From Lota lota (taxonomy: Eukaryota; Chordata; Actinopteri; Gadiformes; Lotidae), in contig JACYXH010000826.1 in NCBI GenBank assembly GCA_026745465.1, positions 6,804,224 through 6,868,223 of the forward strand: a stretch of 64,000 bases of DNA. Direction: 5' to 3'. The notes under the pieces were generated by a model. That model had not been told where the DNA came from and did not search any database. It saw only the letters and a program-made list of their open reading frames with translations. Shown one piece after another: positions 39,188-53,040 of this stretch. The first letter of the stretch is position 1; each line of letters begins with the position of its first letter. The position numbers were made by a program, and so were the translations under genes.

Positions 39188-40825
39188 GCTGCCCGCGCCT
39201 CTCTTTCTTCATCTGGTGGTTGTCGTCTGTCTGCTTCTATCTGCCGTAGGATGTCAAGATATATAACGGATCATATTATGGTACATAGGATGTAATTCTC
39301 CATGCTGGTTTATCGGTTTTATTGTATTTCTATTCCCTGGTTGTCTGTTTATATATTTTTTATGTTTTTGTGTCCTTATATTTGGATAATCACTGCATAA
39401 GACGAGTAGACGGGTTTTGATTTGGCAACAATATCTTTGTTAACTTGCATGCCTTGTCAAAGCTTGGCAATGGGCTGCATACTCTACGCCTCATGTTTGA
39501 GTTGGGAATTCCCTCTTCAGAACCAACCAGGCCATGACTGATTGGCCCGTTGCTGAGTCTTGCTGATTGGCTGAGTACATCAGCGCTGTGGGTTCCAGGG
39601 ACAACCCCCAGGGTGCCCCTGAGTGTGACTGTTAGATAAGGCTGGGCTGACACACCCTGACAACACGGCTCCTCTTGCCGCGAGACGCTATCAGAGCAAC
39701 GCGTGAGAGAGGGGTATTAGTTGACCTTTTCATTCGCCTAGCATGGGTTCAAAAGGGCTGTGAGGGCCCCTCTGGGTTCTGCCATGCGCCAACATCTTTG
39801 CTTATACTTTATAATAATTTGGGGCCCCCCAAAGGTGCTTCATATTTAGCGTGGCTCTAACCCGATATCTCTTGTTTACCCTGATGACTAGATGAGATCA
39901 ACTCTGGATTAAGTCCAGGCTTTACATCCTGTTAATCAAACCATGGTTGTTGTTGTTCCAAGTCTGGACTTGGTCAATGATCTTTGGTGCTTCACTACTA
40001 CTCTGAATACATCCCAGATCAGCCTGGAGTTCACCTCTCCTCTGAGTACAATACAGATCAGCCTGGACTCTGGTTGCTGAGTCAGTGGTAGAGCAACACA
40101 CACATGGGTTATTTTCATCAGTGGATGGTGTTCTGGGTCTCACAGGGGCCCTCAGTAATAATACCGTTGTGTGCTCTTCATTCAGAACCCTAGTTTGTGG
40201 TCAAGAAGACCATTTCACAGCCACGGTGCCATATACCTACGAATCACAACACAATTAAAAAGGGACATACACCATTTCAAGAACATTAAGTGGAAATTAA
40301 TGGTCCAGATCTAACTGATCGTTTGTGGGTAAAGTGATTTTATGCATAATGCATTTACCTCTTTATGAATAGTTATGCAATAGTTAAAATATTTTGTAAT
40401 TTAAAAAGAAGTTGTCAGCACAATATGAATATTATTGTTCACGTTGAGTATTTAAAAAGAAATGCTAAGATTTCAAATACTTGTTTCTCTGCTGGTGGAA
40501 GTACTGTAGATTGTTATTATCAAGAGTGATGAATTGAAAATGGGATGTTATGATGTGTCAAATACCGGTGTACGAGGGCTGCTTGCTCCATTTAATGGCG
40601 CACGAATGATTAACTTTTTTTCTATAGGGAGAACGTCCCAAAAAACGATGAAGTGCCTTGTCTGCATTTCAACATGAATTAGTTACTTTGTTTAGTTTTG
40701 AACTTGGCTTTCATATCGTGGAAAAGGCAATCGTTGCACGTCATAAGGCTAAGACCTTGCTACGTGTATAATATAGGAATTGGTCATGCACATTTAGTTC
40801 AAATAAATACCTTTCAGTCAAACCT
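39188..40825 (+). other. serinc2: Probable serinc2 3' untranslated region
   Basis: No new coding exon or promoter is evident between the stop codon and the AATAAA at 40802. The first 200 nt are T-rich and typical of a 3' UTR. Two diverged copies of a roughly 45-bp unit ending CAGATCAGCCTGGA lie at about 39998-40075. The extent is inferred. Confidence 0.45.
40802..40807 (+). terminator. serinc2: Candidate serinc2 polyadenylation signal
   Basis: AATAAA is followed within 15 nt by CAGTCA and then a T/GT-rich stretch (CTTTTTGCTTTGGTCCTTT). It is a good-looking signal, but it gives a 1.6-kb 3' UTR; an earlier non-canonical site cannot be excluded. Confidence 0.45.
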
Positions 40826-43800
40826 TTTTGCTTTGGTCCTTTCGTCAGTTTGAATCTAGCACTTTGGTTTTCCTCAGCGTTCCTACTTCTATCCACCAGG
40901 TGGAACTAGATATCTTCCAGGCACACTATATTCCTCTTGTTATACTGGAACAGTCACGTTCCTGTTGTACTGGCCTTTGATGCATTGATGCAAGCAAGTG
41001 CACCAAATGATACAATAATGGTATAATGTCAACAACAGTATAAGCCTAAGGAAAAAAAAAAAAAAAAACAAGACTCATTTGAGCTGCCCTGTACTGTTGA
41101 ATGATCTGCGTCTAAAAAAACTGCTTCAGCCCAAAAATTATATTAAGCATTTCCTTTTTGGTTATTGCTTAAGGGGGTCTCCGTTGACCGTAACCTCTCC
41201 CAGAGGAGGCTTGGGGTTAAGGATCTAGGCATGAAGGACTGCCTCTGAACGATTCGCTTCGCAAGCCGCCTCTAATCTACTGAACTCCACGGACTGACCT
41301 CAACATATTAATTGTGAAAGGTCTATGCCCTAACTTGAACTCTGACTTTATCAGTGACTAGCAATGGAATTAAAACTAGACTATGCGTCATTTTATACAT
41401 TTACATTTAAATTTAGAATGTGGCAAGGTAGGTGTTGAAAAACATTCTAAACATTATGTCCTCCTATTATAACTAAGTGACATCAGCTTTTCATGGTCAT
41501 ACATCTGTGATGTGGACACAGTAATGCGATCTGATGTGGATGTTAGTAATGCATGCATATTCAGTTGTGTAATCACATGGACCAACTTTGTCTAACGACA
41601 TTGGTGGGATAAGCGGGGTCACAGGGAATGTGTGAGCTACTTCTTGTCCCGTTTCAGGGACGGAGCACTGTGTATCACACACTTAACTGTGTGCTTTCAT
41701 CTTCATTTGACAGTGAGATGCGGCTTGTTGACTCTAGCTGCTCCAGTCACTAAATCCAGGTGGCAGTGTCTGGAAGTCTTAAGGACATACTGCCCGCTGT
41801 GGTCGTCCCCCAACCCCAGCCTCCTGCCTGCCAATCTCTGTCGCTCCCTAACGTTTTTTTCATGTGTTCTTTCTTATGTTTTGACAGCTGATCATGTGAC
41901 TCTCCTTATGGTTACAGTAGTATAAATATATACTATTGTGTATACTAAAGTTACTAAAGGAGGCATCGCTTTGGTTGAGATTTTGCCATTGTTATTATGA
42001 AGTGTTACTTATTTGTGTAACAGTAAACAGTAGTGCCGTGAAGTGTCTGCTCACACGTTAAAACAAGAGTAGGCCTACTGTCTATATTGACCTGTCAAAG
42101 TGAATGCTATAATGCAATCATGCATTTCTAATGCTAACGCTTCACCTGTTCCGGTGACTTCTTCAGTCAAACCACAGAGAGGAGGAAACATCTGTGATAC
42201 TTTGTTTGAAACTCAAACACTTCTGACAGTGTTTCAGGACGGGAAATGTCCCCCCCGTCCTCTTGTCCACTGCTCTGGTTGAGCAGATTGTGTGAGCAGA
42301 GTGGAACAGCCATCAGAGTGGAAGTCCTTCCAACATGGTAGCTTTTAGTGCACATGGCCTGACTGATACAGCCAGGTAAAAGCTACCACAAAACAACACC
42401 CAAACGCATATCTATATATCCGTATATCTTGAATAATTTGCCCTATTGTGACTTAATGTGATAGTTTTCCCTGGTCAACATTTCCTACAAACGTTGCTAG
42501 GTTCCTTATAACTAACACATTCCTGCAGCTTGTCCAAACACAACAGTCTTAGAATCCAACACAGGGTTCCTCAGTTCCAGTGATGTTTGTGTTTTTTCTC
42601 TCCTCAGTGAGATTGCTGCTTTCTTACATGCTGCTGATTTAGCTCTATGTTTTGCCTTGCAGAAAAGGATTCTCTCCCTTATCGGCCCGTTCTGCACTGT
42701 GACCATCAAATTAGCCCTTCCCAAGGCGTAACAACTCCCAACGGCGCCAGACATCCAGATACAGACTAGCTACTGCTCATAAATCCCTCTCTCATTCCTC
42801 TTCTCATCAAGCGGACAAACACACTCAAACGTTTTTCAATCCCCCTGGATGCATAGAAGATGGAATTTTGCCATCCTATATGTACACATTGCAATTAATT
42901 GTGTAGTAACATGTTATTTCCCAATGTATTTAAAAATGGATCATTATTAAAAGATGAGTTGTTTTTACTGCACGTTGACTCGGATAGTGTTTATCATAGG
43001 GATTACTGTACTGAATGAATGAGTTGAACTACATCCACAGGCCAGAGGACTAAGCAACACAGTTTTAATGTTTGCACCGCAGTTCTCATACAGATTGACT
43101 GTTAGATTAGGGCATTATTTGCAGTAGCAGTGTGTTGTGAGTACATTTTGCATCCATGACCAACTATTTGTGGAATGACTGAAAAGGCAGTCTGAGGTGT
43201 GATTGGGTTTTAAGTCTGGGATGCAGGGACACTCATTTAAACTCTGCGTGCAGAGGGGATAAAGAGTTTCGGTCCTGCTGGTGGGTTTCCACTGGAAACA
43301 TTAGCCAATATTTAGCCCTGATTCGGCTCTACGGGACAGGGAAGGTGTTACTAAGTTATAGGGGGGGAAAGGGTGTCCATGACCTGCAGGCTGACTCACA
43401 GGGCTGTCCTCAAACTATTTTGCTGAATAATAAGAAAACTATACGGCATGATGAGCACATTCCACAGAGAGGAAGGAGGCACACTCCTCCATTTAGTCTG
43501 GCGGCGCACCCTCACATTCAGTTTGTCTTTGGATGCACTGCTCTATCCTGAACCCCAAGTCTGAATACTTCATGTGTGTGTGTGTGTGTGTGTGTGCACG
43601 TGCATGTGTGCGTCTGTGATGTGTGTGTGCGCGTGTGTGTGTCCATGCCTGTGTGTGATGTGTGTGTGTGTGCACAGGGCTTCCTGTGCGCATGCTCTTC
43701 CTGTGCCTCTCTAATGCAGTTATATAACAGTAGGCAGCACAGCCGGCGTCTGCTGCTGTGAGGCGAGCGGTCTGGTTACATAAGCCTGTCAGAGCCCTAC

Positions 43801-45015
43801 TGGAGCAATAGGGAGAACGCACACACACACAGGCACACACGTACAAAGCACACACATAAACAGGTACGCGTGCACTTATACACACAGGCACTCACATACC
43901 TTTGCGCACACACACAGACACACGTATGCGTGCACACGCATGCACACACAGACACACGTACGCACGTGTGCACACACACATATGCAAACACGGCACACAC
44001 ACGTGGACACACACACATATGCAAACACCGCACACACACGTGGACACACACACAAGCATCACAGTGTGTCCTTGTGCTCCTTCTACTGTCTCCTGCTGCG
44101 TCTCACACTTCCTCCCACTCCTTCTCCCTCCCTTCTTCTCTCCCCCACCTCCTCCCCTCACACTAGTTACTTTCCTTCTATTTTCACTTCAGTTTGAGGC
44201 TGTTTTGTTAAATTAACAAGAGCCCTTAAAAATGTAGCATTCTAGCATGCCCTGCATGCAATTTACTTATGGAAGAATCAGAGTAAAGAGCTGTGTATAT
44301 ATATATATTTATACATATATAATATAATTAATATATTGTTTGGTATAAATGTATAACAAAACGATGTTGACGTTGCTTTCATATATTTCCTGAGGGAATC
44401 TTAATTTAACCTTCGACTAGCGGTGAAACCATGGCAGGAGTGTGAGTACAGTGAGGGGAGCAGAATGTGGCTAAATGTTCTGAACCAGCTGCATGCTGGC
44501 CTGTAGTCCAACCTTTGATCTCCAGGGAACCAGAGGACCTGCCTGTAATGGCCTTCCACTTTATCTTCAGCCCCTCATTGGACGTTGAGCGATGACATCA
44601 CATCAGCAGCAGGAGCCATTGGATTCTCCCCCTGGCCCCTTGATGAGCCCCCACATCCATCTACAGGGGAATTGATTTGTGTTCCAAGGTGCTGACCTCT
44701 GACCTCTGTGTGTCCTGCGTCTTCAGCCTCCATCTCGTTCTGGAGACGGGCTCGTCCTTCATGTTGTAACCGGGAGGGGAGGAGAGCAAACTACAGGGTG
44801 ATACCATGGGAACCACCCTGTCCCTGACCGAACCAGACCTCACTAGAATCAAAAGTAAAATCTGATTAACACAGGGAATAACCAAATTAGCATTCAAACT
44901 GTATTTTAAAATGTTTTTTATGTTTTGTTTAATAAATTTTAAGCAATTCGTTTTAGACCAATTGCTACTCATTGCCCACTTCGACCATCTCAAGACTATG
45001 TACCCTGCCCGCCAA
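40826..45015. other. Intergenic sequence downstream of serinc2
   Basis: No gene supported; open frames are short and without domains. It contains an A run at about 41049-41067, the GT/CA cluster at 43572-44064 and a short TA-rich stretch near 44300. Confidence 0.5.
43572..44064. repeat. GT then CA microsatellite cluster
   Basis: Interrupted (GT)n at 43572-43675, 135 bp of unique sequence, then interrupted (CA)n at 43817-44064. The CA block contains a duplicated 49-bp unit (ACACGTGGACACACACACAT). Because GT and CA are complementary, the two blocks are inverted relative to each other. Cys/Val and His/Thr frames here are repeat-driven. Confidence 0.9.
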
Positions 45016-45017
45016 GT

Positions 45018-45125
45018 GGAGCCAATGGGGGAGGAGGGGAGGAGGGAAGGGGGCGGGTCCGCCTTGAACTCTTGGTGGTGCGGAGGAGCTGACGTCATCA
45101 CGTCGTGTTGCGCTTACCAACTGAA
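45018..45125 (+). promoter_or_regulatory. CpG-rich promoter with CCAAT, GC box and CRE
   Basis: In order: GCCAATGGG (45021-45029), GGGGGCGGGTCC (GC box, about 45049-45060) and TGACGTCA (45090-45097), a perfect full cAMP-response element. Sequence from 45050 to 45250 is GC- and CpG-rich against AT-rich flanks. The order and spacing fit a vertebrate promoter firing rightwards into the exon candidate that follows. Confidence 0.6.
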
Positions 45126-45325
45126 CGCGGCGTCGCGGCGGTCCAGTTTGACGGCGATGAGCGGAGAGAGGAAGACACCTTCGCGGTGTCTCTAGAAACG
45201 GGCTGCTGCTGTTGGTTTGTCCCCGTCGATTCCACGCAACCAGCAACAGATTCCAGGAAATGCGGACTTCTGACCGTTTCGTTGTGGGATAAATGACTTC
45301 AACACCCACCACGTCGTAGAAAACG
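45126..45325 (+). other. Candidate first exon of an unidentified gene
   Basis: The CpG-rich leader contains GGCGTCGCGGCGGTCC and ends in AAACG|GTAAGC, a good 5' splice site with GT at 45326. Short frames start at 45105 (63 codons, unfamiliar product) and 45156 (12 codons); both end before the donor, so the exon looks untranslated or carries upstream ORFs. Its gene would continue to the right; I do not recognise it. Confidence 0.45.
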
Positions 45326-46928
45326 GTAAGCATTGTAACATGACTGTCTGTGTGTTGTTATATCGCTATGTGTGTGGTTATGTGGGTTATTTTGGGTGTT
45401 ACATGGCTGTGGGTGTGCACCGTGGAGACTGTAAACATCTGGTGTGAAGTTAAGGACGCTGGCGGTCAGTTTGGTCAACAAGCTCACACGAAGTTCAGAT
45501 GCCACATAAAATGTTAGAATAAATGTTAGGATATTGCAACGTGCAAAGATGCAACATCCTCAACACGTTGTCGACCGTCTCTCGTCTGGTGTTGTTGCGT
45601 TATTATTTATTATTTGAGACGTGGATCTTATTGGGAATATTTTCCGTCTCATAATTGTAGTACTTCCCTTGACATTGTTGAATGTAACAGGGACGTCTGT
45701 CAACAGAAAACAAGATGAGTTTAGGCTGTGCGCCTCGACATTTAACAACATTGATACCCCTATCTGTAAGAAGCTTTGAAAGACAGCCAACCTCTAAATA
45801 CCGTCTAAATCACGGAGCTCCGAGACATGTATTGAATGGGGAAACACCTTCACCTGCCAGATTGTTAGGGGATGACATCATCATGGTGCACTATTATTGA
45901 TACGACGCGATGTGACAGTTGGAGTAAAATGATCCAGAAGTGCGTGATGATCTGCACTAGGCTACAGCAGATATCATTTGCGTGAATTGAAACTATATCT
46001 CCATATGACTCATTGTTTATTGACCTTCCCCAGACACACTACACACATTATCAGCATGTCCTGAGTTGCAGTTTTAACATCCATCCACTGCTGCATGCCT
46101 GCTTTCCATGACAAGGGAGCTTCCAGACATTTTACTGAGTTGTAAATCACCACACTGGAACTACGTCGTCTAGGAAATAATAAAAAAAAAACAGCAACTT
46201 GGCACAAAGGAGCCGAGGAGCTGTCGAGTTAAGACGACATTTGTGGAAAAAGGAACCAACTGTCATGCAAAAACGTGGTTGTGCTGCCAACCCCGTCATG
46301 ATGTAGTGCAACTGAGTGTGTAACACTAGGGGTGGGGGGCGGGGGGTGCAGTGTCACTGCCCGTCACCGGGGGCTCCCTACTGTAAAGTACAGCACACAG
46401 AGACGCTGCAGTGCCGTGAAGTGTCAGACCTCAGCCCGATGGAGCGGACTCGAGTGGAGAGTGGCAAATATGCAATTATTTCTTATTGAATCAGCACAAA
46501 GTGGTCGTGGAGCGCCGGTCCGGGCCGAATGGAGAGCACTTGTAGTGCTGCTGACTGTAGACGGGGCCCCTACCTCAGCACCACCCACGCACATTACTGC
46601 ATTCCACACGCACGCTCACACACATCCCCAACACTGGGATCATGAAATAAGTCGACCTCTAAGCTCTGAGATTATGAGTATAGTAGTGTAGTTGGTTAAA
46701 GCTCCTGTTCTTTGGCAAATGTGTTTAGAAAATGTGGTGGCTAATTGTGTGTAATTACCATGATAGTGAAAGTGAAAGTGGTGAAGCCAATAATCTGCCA
46801 GTGGAAGGGTTTATCATCAGTTGTGTGCTTAAGTGGATTGCTTTTTGTTCATGTGAATATGTCCTGTGAGTTCGTTTGGACATGATTAAGGTTATACAGA
46901 GAGCTCTTAGCTATTTTATACACAGCAT

Positions 46929-47031
46929 CTGTGTGTTTGTGTGAGTGTGTGTGTGTGTGTCCTGCAACTCTCCCTGGCACAATGAACACTTCAGATGGGA
47001 AGGGCAATTTCCTGCCAAGACACAGAGCTGC

Positions 47032-47104
<73 letters not shown>
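46929..47104. repeat. GT and CA microsatellites flanking unique sequence
   Basis: (GT)n at 46929-46960 and (CA)n at 47034-47104 flank about 70 bp of unique sequence. The two repeats are inverted and complementary, so they could pair. Confidence 0.9.
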
Positions 47105-47107
<3 letters not shown>

Positions 47108-47526
47108 AAAGCAGCACATGCGTCTGTCATACCTATCCTTCATCCCGCTCACTGACTCAGCTAGCAGGAGGCAACATGTTGATGACGAACGCTCAGTGCA
47201 TGAAAAGCCATCGGCAGTGGTAGTGTTGGGGTGTAGCGTCGCTAGGCTTCACCCGCTCAGATAGATAGATCTCTGCTAACCCTGCTGGAGCAGGAGTTCA
47301 ACCAGTGAGGGTGGAGAATGGTTCAGCGTGTGGTTGTGTTCAATGGGGATGCATGTAAGCATGAACTCTAGTGTATGTCAACTGTTCTGTGTGGTTTATT
47401 TTGTGAAATGTTCATATATTTAAATAATGACAGAAGTGCTTTTCATTTTCTATTTAAGTAAATAGCAGCAAAGAGGAAAATTATATTTCTTCATATTCTT
47501 GCATTAGAAGAAAGGATATAAAGTCA

Positions 47527-47641
<115 letters not shown>

Positions 47642-48703
47642 CATACATTATTGTTGGTTGTAATATGAAACACAGAACCACCTTTGTACTTTGACCAATC
47701 AGCAGCATATGGAGAGCTGGATATCTAGCTGGTCAAGATGAGCATGACTCGTTGGTGACTTGTTGGTCCTATGATCACAATCTGGAGAGGAACACTACAG
47801 CATGGTTCGGTTTTAATTCAGTCACCTTTGAAATCAAGGATGTGGCAACAGAGAGTGGGAGTCTTTGTTTACCATCTACAGTCTAGCAATGAGCACGTTA
47901 TAGTTATTTTAGTCATATTCTAAACAGACATTTGCTATTATTTCATTCCAAACAACACATTTCTTTAATTATAAAAATGATCTGTTTTCTGAATGTATCA
48001 CTGCCCGAACAGAAGACATAAAAAAATTGTAGTCCCATAAAAACTTTCTTTATAGACTCCCATATAAACCTTTATAAAATATGGCACCATCCGATCGTCA
48101 ACAAAGCAGGCGGGACTACCGAGGTCCATTGAGTTTCCTACCAATCAATGAGGAGTCCCCACTACTTGGCAGAGAGACTCCTGCTCTTGCCTGAATCATT
48201 AAGTATGAGTGTGTGAGTGCATGTGTGTGAATGGGTGTGTGAGTGCATCTGTGTATAGTGAGTTTACAGTAGTGTTGTATCGCCAGTACAGTTCACTTCA
48301 GTTCTCGCCAGGATGGTGGCCATGTTGCTTACAAATCAAGAGAGCTAGCATGGTGCGGCGGTCCAGTTGCGTGGTGTGTGTGGAGGGTGTGCTTCCTACC
48401 CGTGAGCATGGCAGCGTAGCGAGCCCCTGGTTAAGTAACGCTACAGAGTACATGGCGGGTTGGACAGGAAGCCCAGATATAAGGGGCAGTTTTAATAGCT
48501 CACTGATTTTTACACTCCTGTTTAAAACGCGGTCAATCATTACCTGCCACTGTAGGCTAGTTGGAGGCCGGTGGAATGTTAGAAGGATTTTTTAGTTTTT
48601 ATTACAAGCTTCGTTCTTTAAGATAGGACGAGAGGCGTGGCAATTAAACAATATGTTCACATTTTGAATACAATGGATGTTCAATATACAAGTTTATTCA
48701 ATT

Positions 48704-48935
<232 letters not shown>

Positions 48936-49791
48936 GAGCTCCTGTGCCCCACCACAGGTATGTGTGTGGTGAGAGCCAGGCCAGCAGCTCAGAGAGACAG
49001 ATGACTCTCTGATAAAAAAAGAATGAATAAAGACTGGTGCTGGCCGTGACCAGGAAGAAATGAGTGCATTAAACCTCCCAGTGTCTTCTGACGGCCCGGC
49101 CCCACCAGAGGCGATGCCTAGCGTTTAGCAATGCCTCCCGTCCACTTTGTATCAGACACAATATCGCGTGGGCCAAGGGATTGTGGGAAGGCTTGCATGC
49201 CAGCGTGGTCTTGCGGCACGTTGAAGGATCGGGACAAAAGTTGAACTTCAGTTCACTTTATGCAAATGAGCGCGTATTGTGGTGGCAATCAAACATGTGA
49301 TTGGACAGTCGCCATTCAGTGAGTCCTGGCGGACCATACGGACTCTTGTTGAATTAAATTTCCTGGTTTTAAGCACTTCCATCGACAACGTTGTGAACTC
49401 CCACGAGCAGCAACTAGAGAGGGCACAGGGCGATTCCACGCGATGTCAAACGCGAGGCAACGCGTCTGGTGGGGCCTGGCCGTTAGCCGCTTACATAAAC
49501 AATAGATGTATGCTGAGCCTATTCACTAACTTGTGTTGCAGGCAAGGTATTGATATTTATTTCTCTCTCTCTCTATTGTCTCTATTCCTCCCTGATCCAT
49601 TCCTGGATGCTTCTGGCCCTCTACGTTTATTTTGAAGTGGTCATCGATGTTCCATTGTTTCCCTTTTCCTCTCTTGCTGTCAGTTATCTACATGTCCACA
49701 TTTCCTCTTTAATTTTGACTTGGTCCAGCAGTACTCGAAAAACCACACGTGTAGAAATGTCAGTGTAAATTGCAGTTTTGGTAGATTACTT

Positions 49792-49818
49792 CCCCCCCCC
49801 CCCCCCCCCCCCCCCCCC
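49792..49818. repeat. Run of 27 C
   Basis: A C homopolymer immediately upstream of a 21-bp minisatellite. Confidence 0.92.
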
Positions 49819-49826
49819 GTGTGTCC

Positions 49827-49957
49827 ATCAGCATCTCTCTCTCCCCGATCAGCGTCTCTCTCTCCCCGATCAGCGTCTCTCTCTCCACGATCAGCGTCTC
49901 TCTCTCGCCCCGATCAGCGTCTCTCTCTCTCCCCCATCAGCGTCTCTCTCTCCCCCA
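49827..49957. repeat. 21-bp minisatellite, six copies
   Basis: Six units of the form ATCAGCGTCTCTCTCTCCCC(G/C) with length changes in the CT part. Each contains a CT microsatellite seed. Confidence 0.92.
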
Positions 49958-50160
49958 TGCGGTGCTTCCTGCTGTAGTTCGGGGCTTCCCTTTGGTAGCC
50001 AGGCTGCTGCTGAAACAGCCAATCAGGATTAGCAGGGATTTCAGCTCTGTGAGGGCATGTGTGTGTGTGTCAGTGTGTACCCAAACCTCGGGAATCCATC
50101 CAGCTCTGCCGGAGATCTGACAAACCCGTGCAGGCAGCGGGCCGCGTTGTTCTACAATAA

Positions 50161-50183
50161 CCCCCCCCCCCCCCCCCCCCCCC
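50161..50183. repeat. Run of 23 C
   Basis: An uninterrupted C homopolymer, 340 bp from the previous one. Confidence 0.92.
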
Positions 50184-50262
50184 AATGTCCCTTCCTGATC
50201 CACAGTCTTTAATACGCTCAGAGAACACTACAGCTGGGACTGGAGTCTCCTGAGAGTGTCCC

Positions 50263-50268
50263 TGTCTA

Positions 50269-50309
<41 letters not shown>

Positions 50310-50315
50310 GTGTCT
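50263..50315. repeat. TGTC tetranucleotide repeat
   Basis: About twelve TGTC units with one CTATC and one GTG variant. Confidence 0.96.
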
Positions 50316-51863
50316 GAAGTACAGCTCAGTGTAGTGTGTGTAGCTACCCGTATCTAGCCTGCTCTCCTGTCCCTTAAGCTGTGTGGGTTCCAGGTTCCCT
50401 CTCCGATCGTCTCGGTCCTTCTGAACAGGGAAGCTACATCTTGTTTGTCTGGCACACTAGAAATAAAGGAATAATGGTTAAATGATTAGATACTACTAGT
50501 AATATGAAGAGTTGTAATAGATTTATGAGTTAAGAATTAGTGGTTGGAGCAGTTCTGTCTAGATCGACTGGTAGAGCAAGGCATTACCACAACCAGGGTT
50601 AGGGGTTAGACTCCCACTATTCTGACCCATGCTTAGAATGTATGCACTTATGGTATTCTCAGACGCATGGGACCAAAGCGCAGACCAAATGGAATATTTA
50701 ATATATAATAGTATACCTCACAGCTTCCGGTGACTTGGCAAATAATTGTGTGTTTTACTTGTGAAGGTGTGTGCGTGTATATTTGCGAGTGCATGTGCAC
50801 GCGTGCCAGTACCTTTTTGTTCCTTTACTACAGCAGTGCTGTGTTAAAGTACCTGCAGAAGTGCTGTCCCTGCACACGTTGCTGGTGTTGTCAGGTAAGG
50901 TCATGTGTTTCAGATGATGTTAATTATGCAGGATGGGGGTGAAGAGCCGTCACTACGAAAGGTCGCTTCCTCCTCACCCTGTTTTAGAGCGCAACCATTT
51001 CGAGAGTTTCAGTATGTACCAGGGACATGGTACAGGTGTGGTACACCAGCCCGGTGTAGGACCGACCCGTTAAACCCCCCGTGTATGACTTCCCCTCGGC
51101 CCGTTCCCCGCTGCACACGAGAGATTATCTCAGGATTTCGGTTTATAAGCTATTTGTGTACACTCCGTGCCGATTTAGTTTTCTATATTCTGTGGTTTTC
51201 GTCGGTGCGATGTGTATCTGCGGCCCCATGCCAAGGGGTTCTGAAGGGCTAATTGAAGGTCAATATTAGCATGAGAACATTCCACCAGACAGCTCCCCAG
51301 CTCCGTCTGTCCACACAGAGGTGGAGGAGGTACTTGTCTGCTCGTCGGCTAAGTTAGCCAAGGTGGGCTGGAGGTTATGTGTTGCCTCAACTTTATACAT
51401 ATACATGGAGTACAATGGGCAGCAGTTGAAATTCCGTGCTGACAGTCAAAGCACTCTCTCTCCAACAATACTAATGTAGTTGTGGCTGGGACCACAGTTG
51501 TGGCTGGGGCTGTTTCTATTGACCACTTTATTTATTTTTTCATTATCATGTGTCCCCAAAGTTACATTTTGTTATTGGGTGTTGACCTACAAAAAGATAT
51601 GTAGGTCTGTGAGATATGTTGAACGAGATGTCTATTGTCTATAATTGATTCTGGCCCTGGAGTCCGTAGAACAGGACCAGTAACCCCGAGCCATCGGGTC
51701 AGCTCAATACGCCAGCTAATGTGAGTGTCCAGAGCTATTAATGGAATGTGAAAACAGCAGGGTTGCGTGTAAAGGCTGTGAGTCTGCAGGGAGCGCTGAG
51801 GATGGCAGATAGAGAAGGCTAATGCAGTTCACTACTTACTTGCTTATGTTCTACACATTATGC

Positions 51864-51909
51864 CTTCTCTCTCTCTCTCTCTCTCTCGCTCGCTCGCTCG
51901 CTCGCTCGC
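51864..51909. repeat. CT then GCTC repeat
   Basis: (CT)n switching to six CGCT units. Confidence 0.94.
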
Positions 51910-52240
51910 ATTCATATTTATATACATAGATAAGCAAGCACAGTCAATTCTGAGTGGCGAACAATCTTCACTCTGATGCTGTGGGGCCAACCTGTGGACA
52001 TTTCTTTACAAACCCTATACAGACACACGCACAAACACACACACACATCTCCCTCACCCTGTCCCTAACCCGGCCCTGCTGACGCACACTGGTCCGCTGT
52101 AATTGAGGAAATAAACAGCTGATGAAAAACAGAAAGCCGTCTGTGAGGGAACCGGGACACTCAGCCAGGCACACCCGAGTGTGGAGGGGGGGAATGGTAA
52201 AGACAAACTGATCCCGGACCAGGAGAGGAGCAGGAGGGTA

Positions 52241-52262
52241 GGGGGGGGGGGGGGGGGGGGGG
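52241..52262. repeat. Run of 22 G
   Basis: A G homopolymer on the plus strand, capable of quadruplex formation. Confidence 0.92.
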
Positions 52263-52702
52263 TGAAGGCTTTGGGAACAGCTTGCTTCCTGATCACATCG
52301 GAGAACAGAGAGAGATAGTCTGACATGGTGAACGGGAGTGAATGGAGTCTGTCTCTGTGTCTCTCACAGGGTTGATGAAGTACCTGTTCTGACTTCATAG
52401 TATGTGGTGTAGTATTCTGGGGGCTTTCTGTTGTGATGTCATACTGCTGTCCCCCACAACAGTCAGTACTCCAGGTAGTCTCTCACTCATTCACTCACTC
52501 ACTCCCTCATGCTGTGCCCCCTCAGCACTCTACCGTACAGCGAGCCCAGCTTAGGCCCTCCAGACTGAGGTTGTTTCGTCTCCGCTCCTCAGCTTTTTTA
52601 CGCTTACTGGCTCCGCCCTCATCCTAGAGGGACCCTCACCTCTCCCTGGTTGATTGACAGCTGGGGGGGAGGGGGTAATGAGGGCAGGGGTCCTGTACAG
52701 AT

Positions 52703-52724
52703 GGGGGGGGGGGGGGGGGGGGGG
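52703..52724. repeat. Run of 22 G
   Basis: A second plus-strand G homopolymer, about 460 bp from the first. Confidence 0.92.
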
Positions 52725-52796
52725 TATATTTCATCCTGACACCCACACGCTGGGACAGACTGTGTCTAGTAGCAACCGTAGAGTACAATGTGTTCA

Positions 52797-53040
52797 GTTC
52801 TCTCTCTGTATCTCTCTGTCTCTCTATCTCTCTCTCTCTCTCTCTATCTCTGCCTGTCTCGCTCTCTCTGTCTCGACCTCTCTCTCTCTGCCTCTGTCTC
52901 TGTCTCTCTTTCTCCTCTTTCTGCCTTGCTGCCTCTCTATTCCTCTGTCTGCCTCTCTCTGCCTTACTCTGTCTCATAGAAAGACTCTGTCCTCTCTCTC
53001 TGTCTCTATCTCTCCCTCTTTCTTTCTGTCTCTCGGTATC
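52797..53040. repeat. CT/CTGT-rich low-complexity tract
   Basis: About 240 bp of imperfect TCTC, TGTC and TATC units. The Ser/Leu-rich plus-strand and Arg/Glu-rich minus-strand frames are repeat artefacts. Confidence 0.92.

Noticed and set aside
44965-45333. 122-codon minus-strand frame over the CpG-rich promoter
   Set aside because: It spans the promoter motifs and GC-rich exon candidate on the opposite strand and shows no protein-family features.
52054-52398. 114-codon minus-strand frame as part of a gene
   Set aside because: It passes through a poly-G run read as poly-Pro and is not recognisable on either side of it.
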